NCBI GenBank assembly: GCA_900556095.1
Contig: USNU01000028.1
Span: 1-10,583 of the forward strand
From: an uncultured Bacteroidales bacterium
GTDB lineage: Bacteria > Bacteroidota > Bacteroidia > Bacteroidales > Paludibacteraceae
Length of the DNA stretch: 10,583 nucleotides
Reading direction: 5' to 3'
Shown: piece after piece, positions 1-8,128 of the stretch
Position numbering within the stretch: the first letter of the stretch is position 1
How the letters are laid out: every line of letters starts with the position of its first letter
Program-made: the position numbers and the translations under genes
The notes under the pieces: model-generated
The model's input: only the letters and a program-made list of their open reading frames with translations
Told to the model about the DNA's origin: nothing
Database searches by the model: none

Positions 1-2158
1 CGATGTTGAGGCATATAAGCCGTGGGCGGGACGCTTCGTGAAGAACGCCTACGACCCCAACCTGACGGACAAAGACGAGACACTTGACGTTTCTATCTGT
101 ATCGCGCTGAAGGCAGAGAACAAGGCGTTCCGTATCGAGAAGCACGTGCACAACTATCCGCACTGCTGGCGTACCGACAAACCGGTCCTCTACTATCCGC
201 TGGATTCGTGGTTTATCCGTTCTACCAAAGCGCGCGAGGAGATGATTCGCCTCAACGACACCATCAACTGGCAACCCGAATCTACCGGCACGGGGCGTTT
301 CGGCAAGTGGCTTGAGAACTTGAACGACTGGAACCTCTCGCGCTCACGCTATTGGGGTACTCCGCTGCCTATCTGGCGCACCGAGGACGGAAAAGAAGAA
401 CTCTGCATAGGCTCTATCAAAGAACTGTTTGAGGAGATAGATAAGGCGATTAAAGCGGGCTTTATGACCGAAAACCCATGGCCGAAACATATCGTGGGCG
501 ACTATTCCAAGGAGAACTACGACCCCGCTGTGATCGACCTGCACCGCCCTTATGTGGATAATATCATTCTCTGCTCGCCGAGTGGCAAACCGATGAAACG
601 CGAGTTGGACTTGATAGACGTGTGGTTCGACTCGGGCGCAATGCCATACGCACAAAACCACTATCCTTTTGAGAATCAGGACGCTCCGCGCACAGCAGAT
701 TTCATCTCCGAGGGCGTGGACCAGACCCGCGGTTGGTTCTTTACGCTGCATGCTATCCATACGATGATTGAGGACAAAGTGGCGTATAAGAATGTGATTT
801 CCAACGGATTAGTGCTCGATAAGAACGGCAACAAGATGTCGAAACGATTGGGCAATGCCGTGGACCCGTTTGCGACATTGGATAAATATGGTGCCGACCC
901 TGTACGCTGGTATATGCTTACCAATTCCAGCCCGTGGGACAACCTGAAGTTCGACCCCGAAGGCGTGGACGAGATACGCCGTAAGTTCTTCGGCACACTC
1001 TATAATACGTATGGTTTCTTTGCACTTTATGCGAATGTGGACGGGTGGTCGCCCACCACCGAGTGCGCGGAAATGCAGGAAATCGACAAGTGGGTGTTGA
1101 GCCGCTTAAACTCTCTGATTCAGGAAGTTACGGCGGATTATGAGGCGTACGAACCGACCAAGGCGGGACGTGCTATCTCCGATTTTGTGCAAGACGACTT
1201 GAGCAACTGGTATGTGCGCCTCAACCGCAAACGTTTCTGGGGAGGGGAGATGAATGCCGACAAACAGGCAGCATACACCACGCTCTATACCTGCCTCAAG
1301 ACTGTGGCGCAACTGATGGCACCCAATGCACCGTTCTATGGCGACCGTCTCTACCGCGATTTGACAGGCGAGACCGTACACCTCAGCAACTGGCCTAAAG
1401 CCGATGAAACGCTGATAGATAAGCAGTTGGAACGCAGTATGTATCTGGCGCAACAGGCTACATCGATGATTCTCAGTCTGCGCAAACGTGCGGAGAAGAA
1501 TGTGCGCCAGCCGTTGCAGAAAGCGGTGATTCCTGCCTCCGACAAAGAGACCTTGCAGGCATTGCTCCATGTGCAGGACCTTATCAAGAGTGAGGTGAAT
1601 GTCAAGGAGTTGGTCATCACCACAGCCGAGGACTCGGAGGTGAGATTGGTGAAGAAAATCAAACCGAACTTCAAGGTGCTGGGCAAGAAAGTGGGAGGCA
1701 AGATGAAAGAGTTGGCTGCGGCTATCGGCAAGATGACGCAAGACGAGATTGCGCAATTCGAGACTGCGGGCACGTTCCGTCTGCTGGATATCGACCTTGT
1801 GGCAGAGGATGTGGATATCATCACTGAGGATATGCCGGGCTGGCTTGTGGCGAACAACGGGATTCTCACCATCGCCCTCGATATCGAACTTACCGACGCC
1901 CTTGTCGAAGAAGGTATCGCGCGCGAGTTGGTGAATCGTATTCAGAACCTGCGCAAGACATCGGGCTTGGAGATAACCGACCGTATCACTATCGAGATTG
2001 AGTGCCGCGATGAGATTGCCGCTGCCGTAGAGCACTGCCGCGAGTATATCGCTTCGCAAGTGTTGGCGACCTCGCTCACATTAGTAGATAAGGTAGCAGA
2101 GCCGCAAGTACTTGACATGGACGGCTATACCGTAAATATCAACATCAAAAAAGCATAA
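1..2158 (+). CDS. ileS: Isoleucine--tRNA ligase, 5' partial
   Basis: Class I aminoacyl-tRNA synthetase that activates isoleucine with ATP and charges tRNA-Ile in the cytoplasm (EC 6.1.1.5). The reading frame is open from the first complete codon at base 2, and the GTG at 38 is an internal Val codon, not a start. About 718 residues are visible. The HIGH motif and most of the CP1 editing domain lie upstream, so roughly 400 or more residues are missing if the protein has the 1100-1150 residues usual in Bacteroidetes. Visible landmarks are LSRSRYWGTPLPIW (catalytic core), DVWFDSG, DQTRGWFF, and the signature KMSKR at 833-847, where Arg replaces the last Ser of the classical KMSKS. An anticodon-binding helical domain follows (from DKWVLSRLN). 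The C-terminus, with ARELVNRIQNLRKTSGLE, matches the extended DUF5915-type tail of long, eukaryote-like bacterial IleRS. No C-terminal Cys-rich zinc finger is seen. Identification is very secure; the IleRS2-type assignment is an inference. Confidence 0.98.
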   Translation, partial: DVEAYKPWAGRFVKNAYDPNLTDKDETLDVSICIALKAENKAFRIEKHVHNYPHCWRTDKPVLYYPLDSWFIRSTKAREEMIRLNDTINWQPESTGTGRFGKWLENLNDWNLSRSRYWGTPLPIWRTEDGKEELCIGSIKELFEEIDKAIKAGFMTENPWPKHIVGDYSKENYDPAVIDLHRPYVDNIILCSPSGKPMKRELDLIDVWFDSGAMPYAQNHYPFENQDAPRTADFISEGVDQTRGWFFTLHAIHTMIEDKVAYKNVISNGLVLDKNGNKMSKRLGNAVDPFATLDKYGADPVRWYMLTNSSPWDNLKFDPEGVDEIRRKFFGTLYNTYGFFALYANVDGWSPTTECAEMQEIDKWVLSRLNSLIQEVTADYEAYEPTKAGRAISDFVQDDLSNWYVRLNRKRFWGGEMNADKQAAYTTLYTCLKTVAQLMAPNAPFYGDRLYRDLTGETVHLSNWPKADETLIDKQLERSMYLAQQATSMILSLRKRAEKNVRQPLQKAVIPASDKETLQALLHVQDLIKSEVNVKELVITTAEDSEVRLVKKIKPNFKVLGKKVGGKMKELAAAIGKMTQDEIAQFETAGTFRLLDIDLVAEDVDIITEDMPGWLVANNGILTIALDIELTDALVEEGIARELVNRIQNLRKTSGLEITDRITIEIECRDEIAAAVEHCREYIASQVLATSLTLVDKVAEPQVLDMDGYTVNINIKKA

Positions 2159-2162
2159 CTAT

Positions 2163-2585
2163 ATGAAAAAGAATATCTTACGTATTGCCATTGTGACATT
2201 GGTAGGTGCGATGATGGCATCGTGTGTGGGAACAAATGATGTAACTTTCTCGCAAAGCGACCTGCTTGGACTTTGGCAAGAGGATAACACACAGCATTTT
2301 GTGCGTTTCACTACAGAGAAAGCCGATGAGGTGTATTCGTACGGGCGCGAGTGGGACGAGGCGGATGATGTAACCGAGAGCGACTTGAAAGATTATGGCA
2401 ATGGTTGGTTTAAGTGGAAACTGGTGCAAGCCAACCTGACAGAGATACATCTGATGGATAACGGCGGTGCTGAGATTCCTAAGACGTATATCGTTACCAA
2501 ACTGACCGACACCGAGTTGTCCTACTACGAGAAGGACCACAAGGAGATAAAAACCTCGTTTACTAAGGTGGCAGAAAAGAAATAA
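2163..2585 (+). CDS. Lipocalin-like small lipoprotein
   Basis: A 140-residue predicted lipoprotein. It has a short basic start (MKKN), a hydrophobic stretch at about residues 6-18 and a lipobox ending MMASC, with Cys21 as the expected acylated residue. The mature part begins with a LLGLWQEDNTQHFVRFT-like strand. It also contains WDEADDVTESDL, a GWFKWKL strand and a closing TDTELSYYEKD / TSFTKV pair. This succession of a G-x-W strand and amphipathic beta strands matches the lipocalin-like lipoproteins common in Bacteroidales, which are expected to form a small beta-barrel; ligand and function are unknown. No acidic stretch follows Cys21, so there is no obvious surface-export signal and a periplasmic location is more likely. 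The start lies 4 nt after the ileS stop and the next gene begins 8 nt after this stop, so it is probably cotranscribed. The coding call is strong; the lipocalin-like label is by motif resemblance only. Confidence 0.85.
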   Translation: MKKNILRIAIVTLVGAMMASCVGTNDVTFSQSDLLGLWQEDNTQHFVRFTTEKADEVYSYGREWDEADDVTESDLKDYGNGWFKWKLVQANLTEIHLMDNGGAEIPKTYIVTKLTDTELSYYEKDHKEIKTSFTKVAEKK

Positions 2586-2593
2586 TCTGCATA

Positions 2594-5500
2594 ATGAAAC
2601 GTTTTTGGAAGATATTCGGTATCACATTCGGTACAATAGTCGGGCTATTGTTGATTGTGGTGTGCGTGGCTATCTGGCTGATATTCACGCCCTCACGCTT
2701 GACGCCTATTGTTCGGCAAGTGGCGGATAAGTATATCACTTGCGAACACGCGTTGGGCGAGGTGGACCTGACGTTCTTCTCTACCTTCCCGGACTTCGGT
2801 CTTCGTGTGGACGGACTCTACCTCATCAACCCCCAAGAGGGTGCGCAGAGTGATACGTTGCTGGCTGCCCCGGAGGTGGTGGCAACGGTGAATGTGGTTG
2901 AGTTTGTGAAGCATAGCAACTTGATTGTCAAAGAGTTATCGTTACCGAATGCGGTGGCAAATGTATATATTGCAGCCGATGGTACGACCAATTTCGATGT
3001 GTTTGCGTTGTCGGCGGATACGACGGCGACGGACACAATCTCGTCGGGACTGCCTTTCGACCAAATACGGATAGACGCCGCGCGGATAGAGGGGAGATAT
3101 ATCTCGTTGGTAGATGAGAAAGACAGCCTTTCTGCTTCGTTGGCAAATACCACTTTGTCTCTTCGGGCAAGCAGTTGGGACGATATGTTGCTCACGCTCT
3201 GTTCGGAGGCGGTGAGTGCCACAATGGGTGATGTGCAGTACGCTGATAGTCTGCAAGTTGCGATGTCGATACCCGCTTCGGTGGACTTGGAAAATATGCA
3301 CTTTGCGCTCCACAAAGCCGACCTGCAAGTGAACGAGTTTGCTTTGCAGTTGGACGGAACGGCGGATGTGGCAGACTCTATCTCCTTAAATATACGCGCA
3401 TACGCGCGCGAGTGGCAGATTGCACCTTTGCTGGCGTTGTTGCCTGCCTCGCTGACGGATATGCTCAGTGACATAAGTGTGGACGGGCGCATATCGTTTG
3501 TCGCGGGTGTATGCGGGGTCTATAGCGGGTCGCAAATGCCGCTGGTGGACGCACATATCGTGTTGGAAGACGGTTGCGGGAAGTATGCAGCCTTGCCCTA
3601 CACTCTGCGTGATGTGGCATTGGACGCCGATGCACATATCGACCTTAACGACGACCGCGCGAGTGCGGTGCAGATACATTCTCTTTCGGCCAAAACGCTT
3701 GATACACAGATAGATGCAACGGGTGAGGTAACCGAGTTGTTGGCTGATATGTTGCTCGACCTCGAACTGACTGCCGATGTGCATCTGCCCGATATTGCCT
3801 ATTTTCTGCCGGAGAATATGCTGACCACAGGGCAAGGTCAGGGTAAACTCAGGGCAAAGATACGCTTGAGCGACTTGACGGATATGCGTTTGGAGCGTGG
3901 GCAATTTAGTGGAGATTTGCACCTGAAAGGTGTTGATTTCCAAATGGATAGCATGTTGGCAAAACTGCCCGATACGTATTTGCATTTCGCATTGCCCAAC
4001 CCGAAACCCTCGCATAAGTCGGTGGGGTGGTTGGCGGCGCAGATGTCTTTGCAAAGCCTTGATTTTGAGATGGTTGACGCTCTGCAAGCCCGACTCGGGC
4101 AGACGGATTTGCGTATAGAAGCGAGCAATGTGTTGAGCAATAATCCCGTTCTTTGTGCAACCGTCGGTTTGCAGTCGGCAGAGCCTCTCAAGGCGGCGAT
4201 GGATAGTACGGAGGCGACCATACAGGCTCCCCGACTGACAGCGTATGCCGAGTACAATATGCAAGATACGACGGCGGTTCCGACCGTACAAGCGGATATT
4301 TCGTTTGATGACTTAAAAGGCTATTATACTGATATTCAGGCATATCTGGCGCAGTCGGTACTCAAGGCAAACCTGCGTCCGAGCAGACGCAACAAGTCCG
4401 TACCCCGTCTGGAAGCGTCGGTGCAAACCCAAGCCCTCAATGCTTCGATGGGCGAAGATATGCAGGTGAAGACGGCGGCGTTGTCGCTCAAAGCATCGGC
4501 GCGCTACAACAAGAAAGGCGACAACCTGCTGTTGCAGTGGAATCCGAAATTGGACGTCGATTTGCAGGCGGGTGAGGCACATCTGGCAGCGATTGAACAG
4601 CCGGTGTATATCCCGCAAATCACATTTACCTACTCCAACAAAGATTTTTATATCGCCAAGTCGCAGGTGCGATTGGGCAATTCGGACTTTGCTTTGTCGG
4701 GCGAGGTGCAGAATATCGGCGCTTGGTTGCGCGACAAGGGCACGCTGGAGGGCGAACTGGATTTTGTCTCCAACCATACCGATGTAAACGAACTGATGGC
4801 ACTCTTCTCTGCCGACTCCGGTAGTGAGGAACAACCCGCCGACAATGCAACCGCCGAAACCGACACAGCCACCGAAACCAATGGCGAGGCCCAACCGTTC
4901 TTGGTCCCGTTGGGTGTCGATGTGGCACTCAACACGCACATCAAAGAGGCGGTGGTCTTCAACGAGGTGGCCCACGACCTGAAAGGAAAACTGTATGTGA
5001 AGGACGGTATCTTGGTGTTGGACGAGATGGGCTTTGTCTGCAATGCGGCGAAGTTGCAACTGACCGCCATGTACCGTACACCGCGCCGCAACCATATCTA
5101 TGTGGGATTCGACTACCACATGATAGACATCGACATCGCCGAACTCATCCACATGATTCCGCAACTCGACTCCATCGTGCCGATGTTGCGCTCCTTCAAG
5201 GGTGCGGCGGAGTTCCATCTCGCTGCCGAGACCTACACCAACGCGAAGTACGAACTCAAACCTTCCACCTTGCGCGGGGCGTGCAGCATTTTTGGAAAAG
5301 ACCTTGTCGTGATGGATAACGAGACCTTCAGTAAAATATCTAAGTTGTTGTTATTCAACAAGAAAACTGAAAATAAGGTGGATAGTATTTCTGCCGAACT
5401 CACGGTATATAAGAAGGAGATTGACGTCTATCCGTTCTGCGTGTCGATGGATAATTATATGGTTGCCCTTGGTGGCAGGCACAATTTGGATATGACTTTC

Positions 5501-5701
5501 AACTACGATGTGAACGTGCTGTCGCCTATTTATCTGGGTGTGAATGTATCGGGCAATCTGGACGACCTGAAAATCAAGTTGGCAAAGTGTAAGTTTGCCA
5601 AAGATTTCCGCCCAATCTTCCACGGCAAAGTGGATACCCAGTCGGCAGAACTCAGACAAATGATACGCAACTCTATGCGCAAAAACGTTAAAATCAAATA
5701 G
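2594..5701 (+). CDS. AsmA-family protein
   Basis: A 1035-residue protein with one N-terminal transmembrane segment (about residues 9-31) after a short basic tail (MKRFWK). A long, beta-strand-rich periplasmic body follows. The opening after the membrane anchor (LTPIVRQVADKYITCEHALGEVDLTFFSTFPDFGLRVDGL) is the typical AsmA N-terminal pattern. The C-terminal third, with the segments LVPLGVDVAL, LDEMGFVCNAAKLQLTAMYRTPRR and ALGGRHNLDMTFNYDVNVLSP, fits the AsmA C-terminal region. AsmA-like proteins, related to TamB and YhdP, are thought to form grooved beta-structures spanning the periplasm that move phospholipid or support outer-membrane assembly. That role is family knowledge, not shown here. 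An acidic, Thr/Ala/Glu-rich linker at about residues 738-767 separates the two parts. The gene lies between two lipoprotein genes with gaps of 8 and 2 nt, consistent with an envelope operon. I am confident of the family; the substrate is unknown. Confidence 0.9.
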   Translation: MKRFWKIFGITFGTIVGLLLIVVCVAIWLIFTPSRLTPIVRQVADKYITCEHALGEVDLTFFSTFPDFGLRVDGLYLINPQEGAQSDTLLAAPEVVATVNVVEFVKHSNLIVKELSLPNAVANVYIAADGTTNFDVFALSADTTATDTISSGLPFDQIRIDAARIEGRYISLVDEKDSLSASLANTTLSLRASSWDDMLLTLCSEAVSATMGDVQYADSLQVAMSIPASVDLENMHFALHKADLQVNEFALQLDGTADVADSISLNIRAYAREWQIAPLLALLPASLTDMLSDISVDGRISFVAGVCGVYSGSQMPLVDAHIVLEDGCGKYAALPYTLRDVALDADAHIDLNDDRASAVQIHSLSAKTLDTQIDATGEVTELLADMLLDLELTADVHLPDIAYFLPENMLTTGQGQGKLRAKIRLSDLTDMRLERGQFSGDLHLKGVDFQMDSMLAKLPDTYLHFALPNPKPSHKSVGWLAAQMSLQSLDFEMVDALQARLGQTDLRIEASNVLSNNPVLCATVGLQSAEPLKAAMDSTEATIQAPRLTAYAEYNMQDTTAVPTVQADISFDDLKGYYTDIQAYLAQSVLKANLRPSRRNKSVPRLEASVQTQALNASMGEDMQVKTAALSLKASARYNKKGDNLLLQWNPKLDVDLQAGEAHLAAIEQPVYIPQITFTYSNKDFYIAKSQVRLGNSDFALSGEVQNIGAWLRDKGTLEGELDFVSNHTDVNELMALFSADSGSEEQPADNATAETDTATETNGEAQPFLVPLGVDVALNTHIKEAVVFNEVAHDLKGKLYVKDGILVLDEMGFVCNAAKLQLTAMYRTPRRNHIYVGFDYHMIDIDIAELIHMIPQLDSIVPMLRSFKGAAEFHLAAETYTNAKYELKPSTLRGACSIFGKDLVVMDNETFSKISKLLLFNKKTENKVDSISAELTVYKKEIDVYPFCVSMDNYMVALGGRHNLDMTFNYDVNVLSPIYLGVNVSGNLDDLKIKLAKCKFAKDFRPIFHGKVDTQSAELRQMIRNSMRKNVKIK

Positions 5702-5703
5702 AT

Positions 5704-7797
5704 ATGAAAAAACTGTTTTTAACGAGCCTCGTGCTCTGTTCGCTTATGGCATGCAACAATCAGAACCCGTTACTGTCGGAGCAGAACACCCCCTATGGTG
5801 TACCTGCGTTCGACAAAGTGAAAAACGAGCATTATATGCCTGCTTTCGAGGCAGCGATTGCTCAGAACAAAGCCGAGATAGAGGCTATAGTTTCCAATCC
5901 CGCAGAACCTACCTTTGAGAATACCATTGTGGCACTTGACCGCAGTGGTGGGCTGCTGGAGAAAGTGAGCGGTGTATTCTTCAATATCTTGGATGCAGAT
6001 GGTAACGACGAGATGAACAAGATTGCCGAGAAGGTAACCCCTATGCTCTCCGACTTGAGCGATGGTATCTTGCTCAATGATAGTCTGTTTCAGCGTGTTA
6101 AGTTTGTGTATGACCAACGTGAGCAATTGGGACTCAATGCAGAGCAGATGCGCTTGGTAACCGAGACCTACAAACATTTTGCACTCAATGGTGCCAATCT
6201 GTCTGCCGAGCAGAAAGAGCGACTAAAGGAAATCAATAGCGAGTTAGGCTTGCTCTCGCTGCAATTTGGCAATAATGTGGTAGCGGAAACCAATGCCTAT
6301 CAACTCTTTATCACAGACGAGAACGAACTCAAGGGCTTGCCGGAGAGTGCGAAAGCCGCTGCCAAAGAGGAGGCTACCGCTGCCGGTCGTCCCGATGCGT
6401 GGTTGTTCACTCCCAAGCGCACCAGTTTCACCCCGGTACTTCAATACTGCGAGAACCGCGAACTGCGCCGTGAATTGCTGATGGCATACACCACGCGCGG
6501 CAACCATGACAATGAATATGACAACAAAGCCGTGATTGTCAAAACAATGAAACTGCGTGTGGAGAAAGCGCACCTCTTTGGATACGACTGCCCCGCTGAC
6601 TATATTTTGGCAGATTGTATGGCAAAAGACGCCAAGACCGTGGACGCTTTCTTGCAATCCGTATGGGAGCCAAGCCTCAAGGCTGCTCAGAAAGAAGCCG
6701 CTGAGTTACAAGTGCTTATGGACGAAGATATGCCCGGCGAGACACTCCAACCGTGGGATTGGTGGTACTATGCCGAGAAACTCCGCAAGGCAAAATATGA
6801 CCTTGATGAGGAGCAACTCAAACCCTATTTCGAGTTGAGTAATGTGCGCAAAGGCGTGTTTGAGTTGGCACACAACCTGTATGGGCTTAATTTTGAGCCG
6901 CTGACTGATATGCCCGTTTATAACCCGGAAGTAGAGGTGTTCAAAGTAACGGATGCCGAGAATAATCTGGTGGGTATTCTCTATACCGATTATTTCCCCC
7001 GCGCAGGCAAACGTCCGGGTGCTTGGATGAACAATATACAAAGCCAGTATGTGGACGCCGAGGGCGTGGACCATCGTCCGGTGATTATCAATGTAGGCAA
7101 CTTCAACAAACCGACGAAAGGCAATCCTTCGCTCCTCTCTATGGACGACGTGGAGACGCTCTTCCACGAGTTCGGACACGCGCTTCATGGTCTGATGGCA
7201 AAGGCTACCTATAAGAGCCTTTCAGGTACCAACACCCCGCGCGACTTTGTCGAACTGCCCTCGCAGTTTATGGAGAACTATTGCTACCGACCCGAGATAA
7301 TAAAAACCTATGCAAAGCATTATCAGACAGGTGAGGTTATGCCGGACTCGCTGATTGAGAAAATCAACCGCGCCGCAACCTTCAACCAAGGTTTTGTGGA
7401 AACCGAACTCTTGAGTGCGTCTATTCTCGATATGGATTATCATGAGATGACCGACACGGCTGATTTTGATGTCAATGTATTTGAGGCAGAGGCTATGGCT
7501 AAAATGCAGATGATTCCGCAGATTATCACCCGCTACCGTTCTACGTTCTACAACCACATCTTCACCACCGGCTACGAGGCTGGCTATTATAGTTACACTT
7601 GGTCGGCAGTATTGGATGCGGATGCTTTTGCGGCTTTCGAAGAGACAGGCGATATCCTCAATCCCGAGGTGGCTAAACGTTTCCGCCATCTGTTGGAGCA
7701 GGGGGGTACCCGCGACGCTGCAGAACTCTATCAGGAGTTCCGTGGCAAACCTGCCGATCCTAAATATCTGCTGGAACGCTTAGGCTTTACTGAATAA
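5704..7797 (+). CDS. dcp: M3-family zinc metallopeptidase lipoprotein (peptidyl-dipeptidase Dcp-like)
   Basis: A 697-residue thimet-oligopeptidase-fold enzyme (MEROPS M3), close in length to E. coli Dcp (about 680). Dcp removes C-terminal dipeptides from peptides (EC 3.4.15.5). The zinc site is complete. HEFGH lies at residues 488-492 (bases 7165-7179), with His488 and His492 as ligands and Glu489 as catalytic base; Glu517 in RDFVELPSQ, 25 residues on, is the third ligand. The surrounding ALHGLMAK and SGTNTPRDFVE segments follow the Dcp pattern closely. The downstream TGYEAGYYSYTWSAVLDADAF segment carries the Tyr/Gly-rich substrate-binding loop of the family. Unlike cytoplasmic E. coli Dcp, it begins with a lipoprotein signal peptide (MKKLFLTSL, lipobox SLMAC, Cys17), so it should be anchored in the envelope and digest periplasmic or imported peptides. 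CNNQNP after the Cys has no acidic surface-export signal. It is the last gene before a strong terminator and starts 2 nt after the AsmA gene. Dcp is preferred over oligopeptidase A by motif similarity. Confidence 0.95.
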   Translation: MKKLFLTSLVLCSLMACNNQNPLLSEQNTPYGVPAFDKVKNEHYMPAFEAAIAQNKAEIEAIVSNPAEPTFENTIVALDRSGGLLEKVSGVFFNILDADGNDEMNKIAEKVTPMLSDLSDGILLNDSLFQRVKFVYDQREQLGLNAEQMRLVTETYKHFALNGANLSAEQKERLKEINSELGLLSLQFGNNVVAETNAYQLFITDENELKGLPESAKAAAKEEATAAGRPDAWLFTPKRTSFTPVLQYCENRELRRELLMAYTTRGNHDNEYDNKAVIVKTMKLRVEKAHLFGYDCPADYILADCMAKDAKTVDAFLQSVWEPSLKAAQKEAAELQVLMDEDMPGETLQPWDWWYYAEKLRKAKYDLDEEQLKPYFELSNVRKGVFELAHNLYGLNFEPLTDMPVYNPEVEVFKVTDAENNLVGILYTDYFPRAGKRPGAWMNNIQSQYVDAEGVDHRPVIINVGNFNKPTKGNPSLLSMDDVETLFHEFGHALHGLMAKATYKSLSGTNTPRDFVELPSQFMENYCYRPEIIKTYAKHYQTGEVMPDSLIEKINRAATFNQGFVETELLSASILDMDYHEMTDTADFDVNVFEAEAMAKMQMIPQIITRYRSTFYNHIFTTGYEAGYYSYTWSAVLDADAFAAFEETGDILNPEVAKRFRHLLEQGGTRDAAELYQEFRGKPADPKYLLERLGFTE

Positions 7798-7815
7798 GTC
7801 TTTTTGCAGTATGAG

Positions 7816-7854
7816 AATGGGCTGTCTGACAAGTGCGGACAGCCCGTTTTTTTT
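7816..7854 (+). terminator. Intrinsic terminator of the ileS-dcp cluster
   Basis: A perfect 8-bp GC-rich stem (GGGCTGTC at 7819-7826 with GACAGCCC at 7838-7845) encloses an 11-nt loop. It is followed by G and then eight T residues (7847-7854). Upstream A residues can extend the pairing with the T tract. The hairpin begins about 20 nt after the peptidase stop and fits a rho-independent terminator on the + strand. Confidence 0.93.
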
Positions 7855-7885
7855 ATTATGTTTGCTTTATTGAGTGCTGTCAGGT

Positions 7886-7918
7886 GTATGTGATTAGTAT
7901 GTGATTAGTGGGTGATTC
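7886..7918. repeat. Three tandem 11-bp direct repeats
   Basis: Two identical copies of GTATGTGATTA (7886-7896 and 7897-7907) are followed by a third degenerate copy GTGGGTGATTC (7908-7918), sharing 8 of 11 bases. The 11-bp period is close to one helical turn, so all copies face the same side of the DNA. Direct repeats of this period are typical binding sites of OmpR/PhoB-type response regulators, but the regulator is unknown. The array lies about 180 bp upstream of the promoter at 8070-8101, which is rather far for a classical activator site. Confidence 0.7.
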
Positions 7919-8014
7919 GGCAGAGGATGAGCATAGGATAGGCTTTTTGCGAGATATGCAAATAAAACAGGTTCTGCCGCAGGGTGTATATCTGTCGGCA
8001 AGATATATAAGAGT

Positions 8015-8040
8015 GCTCTACCCATAGTGAGTGGTAGGGC
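8015..8040. repeat. Inverted repeat able to form an 8-bp hairpin
   Basis: GCTCTACC (8015-8022) pairs with GGTAGGGC (8033-8040), with one T-G wobble, around a 10-nt loop. No T tract follows, so it is not an intrinsic terminator. It ends 30 bp before the -33 element of the next promoter and could be an operator or part of a structured RNA. Confidence 0.45.
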
Positions 8041-8069
8041 GATACGTCCTACATCGAGGGCTATATGAA

Positions 8070-8101
8070 TTTGTGTATATGAGTTTTTTTGTATACCTTT
8101 G
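8070..8101 (+). promoter_or_regulatory. Bacteroidetes-type promoter for the membrane protein-mpl unit
   Basis: TTTG at 8070-8073 (-33 element) and TACCTTTG at 8094-8101 (-7 element, consensus TAnnTTTG) are separated by 20 bp. This matches the consensus recognised by the Bacteroidetes primary sigma factor. Transcription should start near 8107-8110, giving a leader of about 20 nt before the ATG at 8129. Confidence 0.85.
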
Positions 8102-8128
8102 CGGTGTTTTTAGAAAGCCCGTCTCTGT

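Larger units (their letters stand above)
7855..8093. other. Noncoding intergenic stretch with repeats and short inverted repeats
   Basis: I find no convincing gene here; open frames are a few codons long. The stretch holds three 11-bp direct repeats (7886-7918). A 7-bp inverted repeat pairs CGGCAGA (7918-7924) with TCTGCCG (7973-7979) around a smaller TTTGC/GCAAA hairpin (7946-7962). CGGCA at 7996-8000 can also pair with 7975-7979, so the two pairings exclude each other. An 8-bp hairpin lies at 8015-8040, and a run of seven T residues at 8084-8090 falls within the spacer of the promoter at 8070-8101. A TATGTTTG at 7857-7864 resembles a Bacteroidetes -7 box but has no TTTG at the right distance upstream. 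The stretch could be an upstream regulatory region or an unrecognised small RNA; neither is shown. Confidence 0.6.

Noticed and set aside
1106..2059. 317-codon open frame on the minus strand inside ileS
   Set aside because: It lies wholly within strongly conserved ileS coding sequence, has no recognisable domain, and is explained by the codon bias of the sense gene.
4810..4890. Short Thr/Ala/Glu-coding repeats in the AsmA-like gene as a microsatellite or phase-variable tract
   Set aside because: The repeats are imperfect and keep the frame; they encode an ordinary acidic linker between two beta-rich regions.
3386..5218. Two consecutive 301-codon minus-strand open frames (3386-4291 and 4313-5218) opposite the AsmA-like gene
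   Set aside because: Both are His/Arg/Gln-rich, low-likelihood proteins without motifs, promoter or start context. The sense frame is a clear AsmA-family protein.
7857..7864. TATGTTTG as a promoter right after the terminator
   Set aside because: It fits TAnnTTTG, but no TTTG stands 19-21 bp upstream and the region before it is the terminator hairpin. Kept only as a weak possibility.
8084..8090. Run of seven T residues as a terminator
   Set aside because: No stable GC-rich hairpin precedes it directly, and it falls in the spacer of a well-formed promoter.
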